DNA from: Candidatus Eiseniibacteriota bacterium
GTDB lineage: Bacteria; Eisenbacteria; RBG-16-71-46; CAIMUX01
Direction: 5' to 3'
DNA length: 64,000 bases
Assembly: GCA_020633975.1 (NCBI GenBank)
Contig: JACKCR010000011.1
Coordinates: 119,350 to 183,349, forward strand
A program made the position numbers and the translations under genes. Below the pieces are notes generated by a model, which worked only from the letters and a program-made list of their open reading frames with translations, made no database searches and was not told the origin of the DNA. Shown here in pieces: positions 61,982 through 64,000 of the stretch (positions are counted from its first letter, which is position 1; each line of letters starts with the position of its first letter).

Positions 61982-64000
61982 GTGAGCGGACCCGCGGCGT
62001 TCGATCGGCATACCGTTCGAGTCAGCTCCTCGATCCTGTGTGCGTTCTTCTTCGTCGCGATCGCGACCGCGGTCCGAACCGTGACCGCAGCCCAGGCCGG
62101 CGCGGCTTCGACAGAGGTTGCTCCCTCAGTCCTGGCCAGCGGAGCTCCGACCGAGGCTGTGCCCGCGGCTCAGGCCGGTTTCTGCCCCTTCGTCGTACGG
62201 GCATCGGCCCAGGACATCGCCACCGGGCGTCCGATCCCGCTGGTCGGCTACCGACTCTTCCGGCTCGACCACTCGAAGGAACGCGAGACTCCCTCGGCGA
62301 CAGCGCAGTCCGATGACGAGGGAACCGCGCTCTTCCGTGACATCTGTCCCGGCTCCTACGAGATCGAAGCGAGTCATGTCGGGTACGAATCGTCTCGTCG
62401 AGCGCTCCGCATCCCGGCCTCCGCCGGCGGAGCCGCACCGGATACCATCCGCGTCGAGTTGCGACTCCAAGCAAAGGTGTTCCAGGTCGAGGAAGTCGAC
62501 GTCCATGCAGAGACGGTCGCCCCGGCGGCAGACCTGGAGCGCGGCAGCCTCGCCGTGCCCCGCGCTGCGACCGAACTCTTCGTCGGCCACGATCTGGTCG
62601 ACGCGGTCGCCGTCGTTCCTGGGGTGCTCGTCACGGGCGAACGGATCTACTTTCGCGGGCTCGAGCAGACGCACGTCACCGCGACTATCGACGGCATCCC
62701 GGCGGTCGATCCGATCTCCGGACGTTGGATCTTGCCTCCACCGCAGTCACTCACCGGTGCCGAGGTGGTCGCGAGTGCGATGGTCTCAGAAGCCGTCCCT
62801 GCGATCGGAGGACTGCTCTCGATGCGGCTCGCGTCGGGCGAGGGGCCGTTCCGGGCGAAGGTCGTGTACGGGAGTGACCGGGTCGGATCCTTCCCTTCCG
62901 GCTCGAGAGACACCGACACGGTTATCCTTTCTGCCGCCGGGAGTACGCCGGTACCAGGACTCGTCGCTTCCGCGGCCTATCGGGGTACGGCGAGCAACGG
63001 TGCGCTTTCCTACGATCGCGGTCTCGTCTCCCAGGATCTCCTCGGCATCTCGGGGTGGGGACGTCGGATGAACGGCGAGGAGTCGGTCTCGGCGAAGCTG
63101 TCTTGGAGCGGCGCACGGGTCTGGCGGCTCGACGCAGCTGTCGTGTCGACAGACCAGACACGGAAGGCCTACCACCACCACTACTCGCGAAGCGGTTGGG
63201 TCTCCTATGTTCCGCAGCTCGACGAGTACTCCGAGTTCATCGAAGGGGAGCCGCACCCGGACGACATCTTCTACGAAGGTCCCCTTCACGTGCCGGTGGA
63301 GACGACGGAGTCCACTCTGCTCTATCTCCGCGGCTCGTTCGCACCATCGAGTACGCTCGACTTCGATCTTCGTACCTTCCACTCGAGTCATACATCTGAG
63401 ACCGCGCTTCCGAATGCGAGGTTCCGTGACGCCGGAAGCTTGATCGACTGGTGGCGTGACTCGATCACTCGCGCCAACCATCAGGCCGGGTGGTTCTACG
63501 CCGTGCAAGGGGATCTCCCGACGTTCCGGTGGTCACGAAGCCGCGAGACTGGAGCCTCGCTCACGGGTTCGTATGCGCCCTCGGACCAGCACCGACTTCG
63601 ATTCGGGCTGAGTGCGACGCTCGGCCGCCATCGGCTGGTCAACGCAGTGTCCGCTCCGATCTACTACTACGGATCGTTCGACGAGCACTTGGATTCACGG
63701 GACGTCACTTCGTACGTCGAGGAGACGTGGAAGAGCGACGCGCACTCCTGGCTTCGCGTCTCTCTCCGTCAGCTGACGCGGAAGCTGGAGCTGCCTGGTG
63801 GGACGGTGGAGCGCACTCGGATCGCGCCGGCCATCGCGTTCCATCAGCCGATGTCGGCGACCGATGCGCTCAACGTAGAGGTGGGACAGACCTACCAGTT
63901 TCCGGTGCTCGAGAACTCGTTCCTCGCCAGCACCGCGGACGAGCGGATTCCCAGTTTGCAGGTGGAACGTGCCCGCTACGTCGAACTCGGAGTGCAGCGC
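61982..64000 (+). CDS. TonB-dependent receptor with N-terminal carboxypeptidase-like domain (partial, cut by the right edge)
   Basis: 673 codons are visible from GTG at 61982 (GGGAGGT 4 bases upstream). A signal peptide (LCAFFFVAIATAVRTVTA) is followed by a carboxypeptidase regulatory-like domain at about residues 55-155 (DIATGRPIPLVGYRLF, DICPGSYEIEASHVGYESS). The plug follows (LVDAVAVVPGVLVTGERIYF, VTATIDGIPAVDPISG) and then beta-barrel strands. The C-terminal strands lie outside the window. A polymer- or siderophore-type ligand is possible; none can be named. The gene stands alone after the BRCT-HTH-TPR gene. Confidence 0.85.
   Translation, partial: MSGPAAFDRHTVRVSSSILCAFFFVAIATAVRTVTAAQAGAASTEVAPSVLASGAPTEAVPAAQAGFCPFVVRASAQDIATGRPIPLVGYRLFRLDHSKERETPSATAQSDDEGTALFRDICPGSYEIEASHVGYESSRRALRIPASAGGAAPDTIRVELRLQAKVFQVEEVDVHAETVAPAADLERGSLAVPRAATELFVGHDLVDAVAVVPGVLVTGERIYFRGLEQTHVTATIDGIPAVDPISGRWILPPPQSLTGAEVVASAMVSEAVPAIGGLLSMRLASGEGPFRAKVVYGSDRVGSFPSGSRDTDTVILSAAGSTPVPGLVASAAYRGTASNGALSYDRGLVSQDLLGISGWGRRMNGEESVSAKLSWSGARVWRLDAAVVSTDQTRKAYHHHYSRSGWVSYVPQLDEYSEFIEGEPHPDDIFYEGPLHVPVETTESTLLYLRGSFAPSSTLDFDLRTFHSSHTSETALPNARFRDAGSLIDWWRDSITRANHQAGWFYAVQGDLPTFRWSRSRETGASLTGSYAPSDQHRLRFGLSATLGRHRLVNAVSAPIYYYGSFDEHLDSRDVTSYVEETWKSDAHSWLRVSLRQLTRKLELPGGTVERTRIAPAIAFHQPMSATDALNVEVGQTYQFPVLENSFLASTADERIPSLQVERARYVELGVQR

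Overview
The window is GC-rich, densely coded on both strands, and comes from a diderm bacterium. TonB-dependent receptors, TolC/RND efflux pumps, a GspG-like pseudopilin and an HD-GYP protein all imply an outer membrane. A secreted peptidase ending in a FlgD-type immunoglobulin-like domain is typical of FCB-related candidate phyla such as Eisenbacteria/Eiseniibacteriota or Krumholzibacteriota. That placement is inference, because there is no rRNA or other marker here. I recognised no tRNA, rRNA, CRISPR array, phage or insertion sequence. Many starts are GTG, and a few are TTG.

Layout. 1-4598 (minus, runs off the left edge) is one giant open frame encoding two kinase-like modules separated by a long helical region; the first looks like a pseudokinase and the second keeps its catalytic residues. 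Next come a radical SAM protein (4853-5809), a secreted M36 metallopeptidase (5963-8881), the error-prone polymerase DnaE2 (9240-12785) and a lone beta-ketoacyl synthase with an altered active site. 14448-18363 holds a HAMP-like membrane protein, a pseudopilin with an Asn-Gly repeat, and a large HAMP/GAF/HD-GYP protein. 18614-23437 carries DinB-like and DoxX proteins and a minus-strand group: PGM1-like ATP-grasp ligase, unknown exported protein, alpha/beta hydrolase. 23623-27886 is an MFS transporter, TrmB-type regulator and retropepsin-like protease/PDZ group with a perfect palindrome over the regulator's start codon.

29426-35451 is a TolC/adaptor/RND tripartite efflux operon. It is followed by a putative manganese exporter and a second RND permease without partners. 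40553-46540 is an acyl-CoA dehydrogenase, ETF:quinone oxidoreductase, EtfB, EtfA operon that carries electrons from acyl-CoA oxidation to the quinone pool. Then come a Uup-like ABC-F protein with a methyltransferase, a MurC/Mpl-type ligase, and a YfiR-like protein, hybrid kinase and TonB-receptor operon. The right end holds a second hybrid kinase, a Ku and DNA ligase non-homologous end-joining pair, a BRCT-HTH-TPR fusion protein directly behind it, and the start of another TonB-dependent receptor cut by the right edge.

The best candidates for undescribed biology are the tandem pseudokinase/kinase protein, the BRCT-HTH-TPR protein next to Ku-ligase, and the palindrome that encloses the TrmB start codon. 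All function calls come from reading translated sequence; no database search was run.
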